Positions 9,001-16,427 of a stretch of DNA of 64,000 nt are shown here, piece by piece (position 1 is the first letter of the stretch; every line of letters starts with the position of its first letter). The notes beneath the pieces are model-generated. The model did no database searches. It was not told the DNA's origin and was given only the letters and a program-made list of their open reading frames with translations. A program made the position numbers and the translations under genes. The stretch is from Leucobacter weissii (GTDB lineage: Bacteria > Actinomycetota > Actinomycetes > Actinomycetales > Microbacteriaceae): positions 1 to 64,000 of the forward strand of contig NZ_JAGDYM010000007.1 of NCBI RefSeq assembly GCF_017565745.1, given 5' to 3'.

Positions 9001-9512
9001 CGGCGCCGCCGGTGCGCGCCTACGATGCGCTGACCGCACGGAACGCCGGGGAGGCGACCGCAGTGACGCGGCAGGGCGAGATGCGGGTGACGCTGCCGCA
9101 GGGCGCCGGCTGGGTGTTCCTCTACCTGTACCCCGAGAGCGGGGATCCGATCCCGATCGATTGGGTGCGGGTCGGCAGCGACGGACGCTTCACCGTCGAG
9201 CTGGGGGATCTGCCCGCGGGACGCTACCGGATCGCCATCGTCGACGAGGACGGCGCGCTGCTCGGCTGGGTGAGCGTCACGGGCGCCGCCGGAGCCGACG
9301 ACTCCGACACCGCTGCAGCGGAGGAGGCCGTCGGCGAGATCGCGGGCGAGCAGCCCCGTGCGGCCGCGATCGGCGGGGCCGATCCGACGCTCAACCTGAT
9401 CCTGGTCGCCGCCGCCGTGCTGCTGCTCGCCGGCTCCGCCGCAGGATTCATCACCCTGCGCGGTCCGCTCCCCGGCAGACCCGCACGACCCGAACCGCCG
9501 CAGCCCTCATGA
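6009..9512 (+). CDS. Large secreted modular protein with C-terminal membrane anchor
   Basis: About 1167 residues from GTG 6009, which follows AGGGGAG at 5991-5997; GTG 5979 in the same frame would add 10 residues. A hydrophobic signal segment lies near residues 28-46, then a low-complexity acidic linker. Four divergent copies of the module shared with neighbouring proteins follow (about 255-370, 411-540, 575-675, 710-840; the last has LIAIKINAGAYAHKGG and NKTIWYVIEAEEDGSF). Two copies of a repeat ending GALLGW come next (about 879-957 and 1020-1094). A single transmembrane helix (about 1126-1150) is followed by a short Arg/Pro tail. It is therefore a membrane-anchored stalk facing outwards. 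It lies 60 bases after the previous gene, with no separate promoter visible. A 17-bp perfect hairpin falls in its signal-peptide codons. Function unknown. Confidence 0.82.
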   Translation: MTRHRPMRPAPGAARVPRGTRAALALLVSLSLVSGLPTGAAAISEPVSSSGAIEGGEPAGAGETGAVSPANADAGEERSSRDLDEETSGQAREASAPAGVPAVDGVEETRIESEGGSGDEAPSPGIGASARSATSSEPTVAILDRDAQGAPVSRLRVYQRVAFTASGFAPGGHLTARATVSNVPDTLLEGAGQADSLDHAWQLDADGATAGDADFFVDEAALGEWTVVFSDGASERSVVFEVVAPTLAVDPATAVQGGAVDVSGEGFFPRDEEGAVLTLAIRIWQSGTTLRRVETAAGEDARDWVTLTVAADGTAAGELQLPNGTLRDGAGTGVPGSNPRLAAGVYEIRAFRSDDPQTPHRAALEVTEDEGAEPVDELGVCPDGTITYDARTENTGGAANTPYRYCAPETVVHGEDIVITGAGGYFARNGSTGSVVNFFVDAQYSGDPDTLRRVGRSVAHPITGAVLEDRSFAAVQAHADGSWQVRIPFPSSLNARADDGRSIDDRWAVGTQHSVRMLTNTLLAGDQRRFNSVDFTVVARAGDAPRLSAPNYRHHGYTSRQSGDRAVAWLQSYVGSGGPAKLTGTGWLTTTGRPSTVEVRLLDEHGDYYQRTGGGDRTRWTTATATADGDLTSWIPMPGTVGAGSYVAVELRTAPSITAGDFARSWQSSPIVVGDVPWTAPPSQGATCTAAPTRASHRLAPGMESPAANIGGTIRLTGKNWCNTVGGGSLIAIKINAGAYAHKGGASARIVNAATGRVSACQATVCKTNKTIWYVIEAEEDGSFDVEVPVPGRTNSTPAFAEGSYSFQLLTRTVAADPYYRNARLDPSRSIETAEFTVVKEGASLKNVRPGKPSAPAEALHETQDLRDSRRGGVRVAQGARSWTVTVPRARAGDWVYVNVYDGQTPRFPWRTEWYRVRGSGTVELPLKGVVLPVGTNKLSVQDRSGALLGWARVTVRSPAGSDPSDGGDRGSGSTGRVLTGGTARSAATSSVQPAHIPAPPVRAYDALTARNAGEATAVTRQGEMRVTLPQGAGWVFLYLYPESGDPIPIDWVRVGSDGRFTVELGDLPAGRYRIAIVDEDGALLGWVSVTGAAGADDSDTAAAEEAVGEIAGEQPRAAAIGGADPTLNLILVAAAVLLLAGSAAGFITLRGPLPGRPARPEPPQPS
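6048..6084 (+). repeat. 17-bp perfect hairpin inside signal-peptide codons
   Basis: 6048-6064 and 6068-6084 are exact reverse complements separated by three bases (CAC). The stem is almost entirely G and C and starts about 40 bases after the GTG at 6009. In mRNA it would be extremely stable and could reduce translation or stop transcription part way through the operon. Confidence 0.9.
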
Positions 9513-9520
9513 GGAGATCC

Positions 9521-10417
9521 ATGCGCACCGTCACCACTTCGTCAGGCCTCCGCACCGGCGTCGTCGTCGTCGCGGTCGTCGCCGCCCTGCTGCTGCCGGG
9601 GGCGGTCGCGTCCGCCGTGCCGGCCGACGGCCCCGGCTCGGACACCTCCGGCACGAGCTCGCGGGTGTGGCCCGCCGAGGTGCGGGTGGGCGACCGCCTC
9701 AACTTCGAGGTCGCCGGCTATCCGGCGAACGAGACGCTCTACATCAAGATCGACGACGGCGCGGCCTGCTCGGACACCTCTCACGGCGCCTGCGTCTACG
9801 CCACCCAGAAGCTCGACGCGAACGGCAGCGCCTCCGGGTCGATCGTGGTCCCGAAGCTCGGCACGGGCGCGCACTGGCTGCGCATGCTCGCGACGGGCGA
9901 CGTGTTCGACAAGAAGACCGGCGAGAAGCTGGGCTACGAGGGCTACACCCGGCGGGGAGGCAACGATTTCACCGTGGTCGCCGGCGGGTCGGGCTCGAGC
10001 ACGGACTCCGGACCGAGCTCGGACAGCGCCCCGTCGGGCGGCGGCACCGAGGTCGACGGCGAGCCCGGAGAGGAGGATGTCGAGGGCGGCACCGTCGCGA
10101 TCGACGCCACGGAGATCGGAGACATCGAGATCGACGAGGAGACCCGGCGCGAGCTGGAGGAGCTCACCGCCAACGTCGCCGAGGGCGAGGAGGCCACGGC
10201 GGCCGACGAGGTCGACGCCTCGGCGGCGGAGGCCGTCCCGGGCAGCGGGATCCCGGTCGTCGGGATCGTCGCGGTGGGCATCGCGGCGCTGCTCGGGGGC
10301 GCTCTCCTCACCTGGGCGATCGTGCGTCGCCGCAGACTGCTCGCGTCGTCCGGGCCGGAGACCTCCGGCGCGCGGAGCGACGAGGCGGCGTCGAACAGCG
10401 AAGCGCCGGAGGGATGA
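9521..10417 (+). CDS. Small secreted protein with one shared module and a C-terminal TM anchor
   Basis: 298 residues. ATG 9521 is preferred because AGGAG lies at 9512-9516; an upstream ATG at 9509 overlaps the previous stop as ATGA and would add four residues. Signal peptide to about residue 33. One module follows with LYIKIDDGAACS and GTGAHWLRMLATGD, resembling the shared module of the two preceding proteins. Then comes an acidic, Gly/Ser-rich linker (about 155-240) and a transmembrane helix (about 243-267) ending in basic RRRR and a polar tail. Coding is tightly coupled to both neighbours. It could be a membrane-proximal receptor handing substrate to the lipoprotein and permease (inference). 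Not recognised as a named family. Confidence 0.85.
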   Translation: MRTVTTSSGLRTGVVVVAVVAALLLPGAVASAVPADGPGSDTSGTSSRVWPAEVRVGDRLNFEVAGYPANETLYIKIDDGAACSDTSHGACVYATQKLDANGSASGSIVVPKLGTGAHWLRMLATGDVFDKKTGEKLGYEGYTRRGGNDFTVVAGGSGSSTDSGPSSDSAPSGGGTEVDGEPGEEDVEGGTVAIDATEIGDIEIDEETRRELEELTANVAEGEEATAADEVDASAAEAVPGSGIPVVGIVAVGIAALLGGALLTWAIVRRRRLLASSGPETSGARSDEAASNSEAPEG

Positions 10418-11508
10418 CCGGCTCGACCGCCCCGGTGTCCGCCGCAGGCACGTCCGCCGTCCCCGAGACCTCCGGCGCCGCGCGGCGAGACCCCGGCACC
10501 GGCTTCGCGAGACCCGGCGCCGTGCGAGCCTCCGCCATCGTCCTCTCGCTCCTGCTGCTCGGGGTCGCGATCCTGCTCTCGCTCTCCTTCGGCTCCAAGC
10601 ACATCCCCCTCGGCGAGACCTGGTCGCTGCTGCTGCACCCCGACGACACGGCCGAGAGCCTCGTCCTGCACGAGCTGCGCCTGCCGCGCACGCTGCTGGC
10701 GATCGTCGTCGGCGCAGCGCTCGGCATCGCCGGCGGCCTCATGCAGTCGCTCACCCGCAATCCCCTCGCGGATCCCGGCGTGCTGGGCATCAACGCCGGC
10801 GCCTCGCTCGCGGTCGTCCTCGCGGTCGCGCTCACGGGGGTGAGCGGGATCGGCTTCTACCTCTGGTTCGCGTTCGCCGGCGCGGCGCTCGCCTCGGCGG
10901 GCGTCTACGCGCTCGGATCCTCGGGGCGGAACGCCGCGACCCCGGTGCGTCTGGCGCTCGCCGGAGTCGCCATCAGCGCGGCGCTGCAAGCGCTCACCAA
11001 CACGGTGATCCTCGGCGACCAGGTCGCCTACAACGAGTTCCGCTACTGGGTCTCCGGCTCCCTCGAGGGGCGCTTGATCCCGATCCTCCTCGTCATCCTG
11101 CCCTTCGTGATCGTGGGCGTGCTGCTGGCGCTGCTGCTCGCCCCCGCGCTCAACGCGCTCGCGCTCGGAGTGGACACGGGCCGTTCGCTCGGGGTGAGGG
11201 TCACCCGCACGCGGGTCGGCGCGATGGTCGCGATCACGCTGCTGTGCGGGGCCGCGACCGCGGCGGTCGGCCCCATCGGATTCGTCGGTCTCGCGGTGCC
11301 CTTCGCCTCCCGACTGCTCGTCGGCAGCGATCAGCGCTGGGTCACGATCACGAGCGCCATCCTCGGCCCCGCGTGGCTGCTGATCGCCGACGTGCTCGCG
11401 CGCGTCGTCGTCGCGCCCGAGGAGGTGCCGGCCGGCGTGATCGCGGCGCTGCTCGGCGCTCCGGTCTTCATCGCCATCGTCCGCAGCAGAAGGCTCGCGG
11501 CGCTGTGA
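10414..11508 (+). CDS. FecCD-family siderophore ABC permease, subunit 1
   Basis: 364 residues. ATG 10414 overlaps the upstream stop (ATGA). A polar N-terminal segment of about 40 residues precedes the first membrane helix. FecCD signatures are present: LRLPRTLLAIVVGAALGIAG, MQSLTRNPLADPGVLGINAGA, and GPIGFVGLAVPFASRLLVG. The usual count of about ten helices is consistent with the length. It forms a heterodimeric membrane channel with the product of 11505 and is driven by the ATPase of 12608. The substrate is a ferric siderophore or related iron chelate, delivered by a FecB-type lipoprotein such as 2918. Confidence 0.95.
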   Translation: MTGSTAPVSAAGTSAVPETSGAARRDPGTGFARPGAVRASAIVLSLLLLGVAILLSLSFGSKHIPLGETWSLLLHPDDTAESLVLHELRLPRTLLAIVVGAALGIAGGLMQSLTRNPLADPGVLGINAGASLAVVLAVALTGVSGIGFYLWFAFAGAALASAGVYALGSSGRNAATPVRLALAGVAISAALQALTNTVILGDQVAYNEFRYWVSGSLEGRLIPILLVILPFVIVGVLLALLLAPALNALALGVDTGRSLGVRVTRTRVGAMVAITLLCGAATAAVGPIGFVGLAVPFASRLLVGSDQRWVTITSAILGPAWLLIADVLARVVVAPEEVPAGVIAALLGAPVFIAIVRSRRLAAL

Positions 11509-12611
11509 GCGCGGTCGCACCGTCCGCGGCGGGCCCGTCGCCCGGCACGCAGCCGCCGCTCGCGGGAGCGGAGAGGGGCGGCGCCCGTCACGGTCGGGTG
11601 CGGCTGGGCCCCCTGCGGCTGCGATTCGAGCGGCGCGGCGCCGTCGTCTACGCCGTGCTCGGCGCGGCCGCCGCGGCCGCCGCGCTGGCCGGCATCCTGA
11701 TCGGCGACTATCCGATGACGCTCGCGGAGGTGCTCGCCGCGTTCGCGAACGGCAACGCGGATCCGCTCATCGACTACTTCGTGCTCGAGGTGCGGCTGCC
11801 GCGCGCGGTCACCGCGCTGCTGGTCGGGGCCGCGCTCGGCATGTCGGGGGCGCTCTTCCAGACGGTCTCCGGCAACCCGCTCGGCAGCCCAGACATCATC
11901 GGCTTCACGACCGGCGCGGCCACCGGAGCGCTGCTGCAGATCATCGTGTTCGGCGGCGACACCCTGGCCACCGCGCTCGGGGCGGTCCTCGGCGGCCTCG
12001 TCACCGCGGTGCTGGTGATCGGGCTCTCCTGGCGGCGCGGGGCCCCGGGATTCCGGCTGGTGCTGGTCGGGATCGGCGTCGGCGCGATGTTCTCCGCCGT
12101 GAACGCGCTCCTCGTGGTGAAGGCGCCGCTCGAGCTCGCCCAGACGGCCGCGCAGTGGCTGGCCGGATCGCTCAACTCGACGCTCTGGCCGGAGGCGCTC
12201 ACGGTCGCCGCGGTCCTGCTCCTCCTCGCCCCCGCCCTCGCGGTGCTGGCCCGCCCGCTCGGGCAGCTGCCGCTCGGCGACGCCGCCGCGGTCGGCATCG
12301 GCGTGCGGGCGCAGGCGACCCGGATCTGGGCGGTGATCCTCGGCGTGATCCTCATGGGCGTGGCGACGGCGTCGACGGGCCCCATCGGGTTCATCGCGCT
12401 CGCGGCGCCGCACCTGGTGCGTCGCCTCACCGGCACCTCGGGGGTGCCGATCGCCGGAGCCGCGCTCATGGGCGGGGTGCTCGTGCTGGTCAGCGACCTC
12501 ATCGCGCGCCGCATCTTCGCGCCGACCGAGCTCGCCGTGGGAGTGATCACGGGCGCGCTCGGCGGACTCTACCTCATCTGGCTGCTCGCGATCGAGAGGA
12601 GACGACTGTGA
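11505..12611 (+). CDS. FecCD-family siderophore ABC permease, subunit 2
   Basis: 368 residues. GTG 11505 overlaps the preceding stop (GTGA). FecCD features: VRLPRAVTALLVGAALGMSG, FQTVSGNPLGSPDIIGFTTGA, and GPIGFIALAAPHLVRRLTG. It starts with about 45 polar residues, longer than usual. It is the partner of the preceding permease, as in FepD/FepG or FecC/FecD pairs. Translational coupling suggests equal amounts of both. Confidence 0.95.
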   Translation: MSAVAPSAAGPSPGTQPPLAGAERGGARHGRVRLGPLRLRFERRGAVVYAVLGAAAAAAALAGILIGDYPMTLAEVLAAFANGNADPLIDYFVLEVRLPRAVTALLVGAALGMSGALFQTVSGNPLGSPDIIGFTTGAATGALLQIIVFGGDTLATALGAVLGGLVTAVLVIGLSWRRGAPGFRLVLVGIGVGAMFSAVNALLVVKAPLELAQTAAQWLAGSLNSTLWPEALTVAAVLLLLAPALAVLARPLGQLPLGDAAAVGIGVRAQATRIWAVILGVILMGVATASTGPIGFIALAAPHLVRRLTGTSGVPIAGAALMGGVLVLVSDLIARRIFAPTELAVGVITGALGGLYLIWLLAIERRRL

Positions 12612-13462
12612 GTGCCGCACGTCTGCGAGCCGAGGGGCTCCGGGTCGGGTACGGCCCGAAGAACGAGATCCTGCACGGGGTCGACATCGAGATACCCGAC
12701 GGCGAGCTCACCGTGATCGTCGGGCCGAACGCCTGCGGCAAGTCGACGCTGCTGAAGACCCTCGCCCGCATGCTGCCGGTGCAGTCGGGACGGGTGCTGC
12801 TCGACGGCGCGCCGATCCACGCACTGCCCTCGAAGGCGGTGGCCCGTCAGCTCGGCCTGCTGCCGCAGGATCCCTCGGCGCCCGACGGCATCGTGGTGAC
12901 CGATCTGGTCGCGCGCGGCCGCTATCCCCACCAGAGCCTGCTGCGGCAGTGGTCCCCGGACGACGAGCGCGCCGTCTCCGCGGCCCTCCGCGCGGCGCGG
13001 GTCGAGGATCTCGCCGAGCGGCGCGTCGAGGAGCTCTCCGGCGGACAGCGGCAGCGCGTCTGGATCGCGATGGCGCTCGCGCAGGAGACGCCGATCCTGC
13101 TCCTCGACGAGCCCACCGCCTACCTCGACATCTCGCACCAGGTCGAGGTGCTGAAGCTCGCCAGAGGTCTGCAGCGCCGCGGGTTCACCGTGGTCGTGGT
13201 GCTGCACGAACTCAACCTGGCGTTCCGCTACGCCACCAATCTCGTGGTCATGCGCGAGGGGCGGATCGTCGCGCAGGGCGCCGTGGGCGATGTCGTCACG
13301 CCCGAGCTGATCCACGAGGTCTACGGGCTGCCGTGCAGCATCATCGCCGACCCGATCTCCGGACGCCCGCTCGTGGTGCCCGTCGACCTCGACGAGGACC
13401 TGGACGAGGCCGGCGAGGGACCCGCCGCCGCGCCCGTCGACGCGGATGCCGAGCGGGGGTGA
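12608..13462 (+). CDS. FecE-type siderophore ABC transporter ATPase
   Basis: 284 residues. GTG 12608 overlaps the preceding stop. Walker A is GPNACGKST at 39-47, in which Ala replaces the more usual Gly of GPNGCGKST. The signature LSGGQ is at 143-147, Walker B ILLLDE at 163-168, and the switch His lies in VVLHELN. YPHQSLL is typical of the FepC/FecE subgroup. It energises the two FecCD permeases. An acidic tail of about 25 residues follows the family core. Confidence 0.95.
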   Translation: MSAARLRAEGLRVGYGPKNEILHGVDIEIPDGELTVIVGPNACGKSTLLKTLARMLPVQSGRVLLDGAPIHALPSKAVARQLGLLPQDPSAPDGIVVTDLVARGRYPHQSLLRQWSPDDERAVSAALRAARVEDLAERRVEELSGGQRQRVWIAMALAQETPILLLDEPTAYLDISHQVEVLKLARGLQRRGFTVVVVLHELNLAFRYATNLVVMREGRIVAQGAVGDVVTPELIHEVYGLPCSIIADPISGRPLVVPVDLDEDLDEAGEGPAAAPVDADAERG

Positions 13463-14775
13463 GCGCGACGCCGCGGCGGACCCCGCCCAAGACACCCCGG
13501 CCCGATCGGGCGCCCCTCGCCGCCAGCGCGGAGATACGTCGCTGGGAGGAGGATCTGCGGCGGACCCGGGCCGAGCGGCGACGCGCACGCGCGCAGGACT
13601 TCTGGTCGGAGTTCCGCGACGCCCCGATCATCGAACGCTCGGACCGGTCCGACGAGCGGATCGTCACCTTCCTGTGGCAGGACGCGGCTGCGGCCGAGGT
13701 CCTGCTCTTCGCCAACAAGCTCACCGATGAGCGCGACATCGCCTCCAGCCTCATGCGCCGGCTGCGGGGGACCGACATCTGGCACCTGTCCTACCGGATG
13801 CGGGCCGACTGGCGGGCCAGCTACGGCTTCCTCACCCGCGATCGCGGCGATGCCTGGCCCTGGGGCGACGGGGATCATGCGTCGATCAGGCGTGCGCTCG
13901 ACCACTCGCGCGCGGATCCGCGCAATCCCCGCTCGATCCCGAACCGTCCGGGAACCCCGCTGTCGCTCGTGGAACTGCCCGATGCGCCGCGGCAGCCGTG
14001 GGCGGAGCACCGACCCGACCTCGGGTCGCGCGGCGCGCTCGACGAGCGCCGGGGGCCGGACGGGCGGCCCGTCTGGGTCTACGTGCCCGCGCCGTCCGCG
14101 GTGGCCGCCGCGTCTCCCGGTGCCGTCTCCGCAGCCCTTCCCGTGGTCGTCATCCTCGACGGCGACGCCTGGGTGCGGCACCATCGGATCTCCGCGACCC
14201 TCGACAATCTGATCGCGGACGGTCAGATCCGGCCCTGCCTGGTGCTGCTCCCCGACTCAGGGGGAAGCGAGCGGAGATGGGAGGAGCTCGATGCGCGAGG
14301 AGACGGTGCGCGCTGGATCGTCGAACGATTGCTGCCCTGGGCGCGCGGGCGGTTCCCGGTCAGCGCGGATCCGGCGGAGACGATCGTCGCGGGGCAGAGT
14401 CTCGGCGGGTACACCGCGCTGCGCGCGGCGTTCGAGTACCCCTCCGTGGTGGGCGGCGTGATCAGCCAGTCGGCCTCCCTCTGGCAGCAGGGCCTGGCCG
14501 ATCCCGCGTCCATTCCCGGCACCGTCCGCGGACTCCGCATGTACCTGGAGGTCGGTGCGCACGAATGGGTGCTGCGGGAGCCGAACCGGAGACTCGCCGA
14601 CGCCGTCGCGGCTGCCGGCGGCGACATCCGCTATACCGAGTACAACGGCGGGCACGACTACGCCTGCTGGCGCGGCGGTCTCGCCGACGGTCTGCGCGTC
14701 CTGCTCGGTCCGGCGGCCCCGCCCCGACGGTTGGACACTAGACTCGAGACGAACAGGGGAGGGCAGCGTGTTTGA
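13459..14775 (+). CDS. Enterochelin-esterase-like ferric siderophore hydrolase
   Basis: 438 residues. GTG 13459 overlaps the previous stop. An N-terminal Fes-type domain (about 50-180, with FLWQDAAAAEVLLFANKLTD and IWHLSYRMRADWRASY) precedes an esterase-fold alpha/beta hydrolase. The nucleophile elbow is GQSLGG with Ser314, and His399 in NGGHDYACW is the likely catalytic histidine. No signal peptide is present, so it would act in the cytoplasm, opening imported ferric catecholate ester siderophores to release iron. Length is close to Fes/IroD enzymes. Its place directly after the ATPase supports that role. The true siderophore is unknown, and no synthesis genes are in the window, so it may be taken up from other organisms (inference). 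Confidence 0.9.
   Translation: MSATPRRTPPKTPRPDRAPLAASAEIRRWEEDLRRTRAERRRARAQDFWSEFRDAPIIERSDRSDERIVTFLWQDAAAAEVLLFANKLTDERDIASSLMRRLRGTDIWHLSYRMRADWRASYGFLTRDRGDAWPWGDGDHASIRRALDHSRADPRNPRSIPNRPGTPLSLVELPDAPRQPWAEHRPDLGSRGALDERRGPDGRPVWVYVPAPSAVAAASPGAVSAALPVVVILDGDAWVRHHRISATLDNLIADGQIRPCLVLLPDSGGSERRWEELDARGDGARWIVERLLPWARGRFPVSADPAETIVAGQSLGGYTALRAAFEYPSVVGGVISQSASLWQQGLADPASIPGTVRGLRMYLEVGAHEWVLREPNRRLADAVAAAGGDIRYTEYNGGHDYACWRGGLADGLRVLLGPAAPPRRLDTRLETNRGGQRV
14739..14744 (+). promoter_or_regulatory. Possible internal -10 for the GntR gene
   Basis: TAGACT lies within the esterase 3' codons, 23 bases before GTG 14768. It equals the hexamer used by several leaderless promoters in this window, but no clear -35 is present. 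Confidence 0.35.
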
Positions 14776-15565
14776 GACGCCGACGGGCAGCGGGAAGGCG
14801 TTCCTCACCCAGAAGGCCCTCCGCCAGAACATCGTCGACGGGACCTGGCCGGTCAATTCGCGCATCCCCAAGGAGGCGGAGCTGATGCAGATGTTCGGCG
14901 TCGGCAAGTCGACCGTGCGCGAGGCGGTCAGCTCGCTGACCTCGCTCGGAATGCTCGAGCCCATCAAGGGGGTCGGCACCTTCGTGCGCTCCCTCACGCC
15001 GGTGAGCTCCATGATGGGCCAGTACGTGAGCGCCTACCCGCTCGAGCAGATCCTCGTCTACCGGCGCGCGCTCGAGATCGAGGCCGCCCAGCAGGCCGCG
15101 GTCAACCGGACCGGGGAGCAGCTCGACGCCCTGCGCGCCTCCTACGCCTACGACCGCCGGGCGGAGCCCGATTCGCCGCCGACCACCGCGCGCGGGCAGA
15201 TCCCCGGCTCGTTCCACCACCTCGTCTTCGAGGCCGCGGGCAATCAGCTCATGTCGAGCATGTACGCCGGCGTCATGGGCGCCATCCGGGTCGCCCGGGC
15301 CGCGGGCACCGTGGTGTACGGCGCCACCCACGACCTGAGGCATCTCGACCACGGGGCGATCCTCGCGGCGATCGAGGCCGGGGACGTGGCGGGCGCCGCG
15401 CACGCGATGGCCCTGCACGTCGACCGCGACCTGGTGCCCGAGAGCGGGATCGCGCTGCCGCTCGACGAAACGGATCCCGGTGAGGCGGTTCCGGGCCCAC
15501 CCGCCGAGACGCCGACCGTGCGGGCCGGCTTGCTGCACGGGGCCGGTCTCGACCCGGCGCTGTAG
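14768..15565 (+). CDS. GntR/FadR-family transcriptional regulator
   Basis: 265 residues. GTG 14768 overlaps the esterase stop by eight bases and is preceded by AGGGGAGGG at 14755-14763. The winged helix lies near residues 14-72 (ALRQNIVDG, IPKEAELMQMFGVGKSTVREAVSSL, PIKGVGTFV). The C-terminal all-helical FCD-like domain has HHLVFEAAGNQLM and a DHGAILAAIEAGD segment. It closes the siderophore operon, so it could respond to a metabolite of siderophore breakdown or regulate something unrelated. The conserved metal-ligand pattern of FCD proteins is only partly visible. Confidence 0.88.
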   Translation: MFETPTGSGKAFLTQKALRQNIVDGTWPVNSRIPKEAELMQMFGVGKSTVREAVSSLTSLGMLEPIKGVGTFVRSLTPVSSMMGQYVSAYPLEQILVYRRALEIEAAQQAAVNRTGEQLDALRASYAYDRRAEPDSPPTTARGQIPGSFHHLVFEAAGNQLMSSMYAGVMGAIRVARAAGTVVYGATHDLRHLDHGAILAAIEAGDVAGAAHAMALHVDRDLVPESGIALPLDETDPGEAVPGPPAETPTVRAGLLHGAGLDPAL

Positions 15566-15571
15566 CCGGGC

Positions 15572-16411
15572 TCAGTCCTCCGGATCGGCCGGATCGAGGG
15601 GGGCGTGGTGGTCCAGCGCCACCGTCCCCCGCTTCCAGTAGCCGTCCACCTGGGCCTGATCCTTGGACAACCCCAGCTCGCGGCGCAGGTAGCGGCGCAG
15701 CGGGATCAGCGCGGTCGCCTCGCCCGCCAGGAACAGGAAGGTCCCCTCGTCGATGTCGAGTTCCCGCAGGGCGGTCTCGACTCGCGCCTCGCGATCGTCG
15801 CCGGAGAACCAGCGGAGATCGTGCTCGGGTCCGGCTCGGCCGACGAGATAGTCGGCGGTGCCCGGATCGGCGACGCCGAAGAGGCCGGTCACCGGGACGT
15901 CGCTCAGCTCGTCCAGCCAGCGGGCGGCCGCGGGCAGGGCCGACTCGTCGGCGACGATCACCGCGGAGTCGAGATCGCGCGGCGGCAGGAGGGAGCCCCG
16001 GGGGCCGCCGATGCCCACCTCGTCGCCGGGCTGCGCCCGAGCGGCCCACGCCGACGCCGGTCCGCCGTCTCCCTCGGACGACCCGCTGCCGTGCAGCACG
16101 AAGTCGATGTCGAGCTCAGGTCCGCTCGCCGCGTCGCGGCGGAAGGAGTAGGGGGTGTAGTCCCGCACGATCGCGTCGTCGCCGCGCAGCCCGCGCGCAC
16201 CCGGCTCGGGCAGGGCGAGCTCCCGCGTCACCGGGTCGGGGAAAATCACCTTGACGTGGTCGCCGGGGGCGAGCGTGACGAAGTCCTCCAGGTCCTCGCC
16301 GCCCAGGGTCACCCGCGTGAAACCCGGTGCGATCCGCGTGTTCCGCAGCACCCGCAGCCGTCGCACGCGCAATTCGTGCATGACCCGCTCCCGCGCGAAG
16401 CCCTCGCTCAT
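15572..16411 (-). CDS. Siderophore-interacting protein (FAD-dependent ferric-siderophore reductase)
   Basis: 279 residues, SIP/ViuB family. FAD-binding features are RDYTPYSFR in the first half and GDHVKV just before it. The C-terminal NAD(P)H-binding half has SAVIVADESALPAAARWL and GTFLFLAGEATALIPLRRYL, ending with the family element GYWKRG. A purine-rich AGAGGA precedes ATG 16411. It would reduce Fe(III) in the cytoplasm after siderophore import, complementing the esterase at 13459. It is convergent with the operon (six bases between stops), so it has its own promoter further right. No iron box was found just upstream. Confidence 0.93.
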   Translation of the reverse strand: MSEGFARERVMHELRVRRLRVLRNTRIAPGFTRVTLGGEDLEDFVTLAPGDHVKVIFPDPVTRELALPEPGARGLRGDDAIVRDYTPYSFRRDAASGPELDIDFVLHGSGSSEGDGGPASAWAARAQPGDEVGIGGPRGSLLPPRDLDSAVIVADESALPAAARWLDELSDVPVTGLFGVADPGTADYLVGRAGPEHDLRWFSGDDREARVETALRELDIDEGTFLFLAGEATALIPLRRYLRRELGLSKDQAQVDGYWKRGTVALDHHAPLDPADPED

Positions 16412-16427
16412 CGTAGTCCTCTCCCGC

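Noticed and set aside
4191-10417. HtaA or NEAT haem-binding domains in the secreted proteins
   Set aside because: I looked for the usual motifs and did not find them. The haem role was therefore not assigned and siderophore uptake is preferred.
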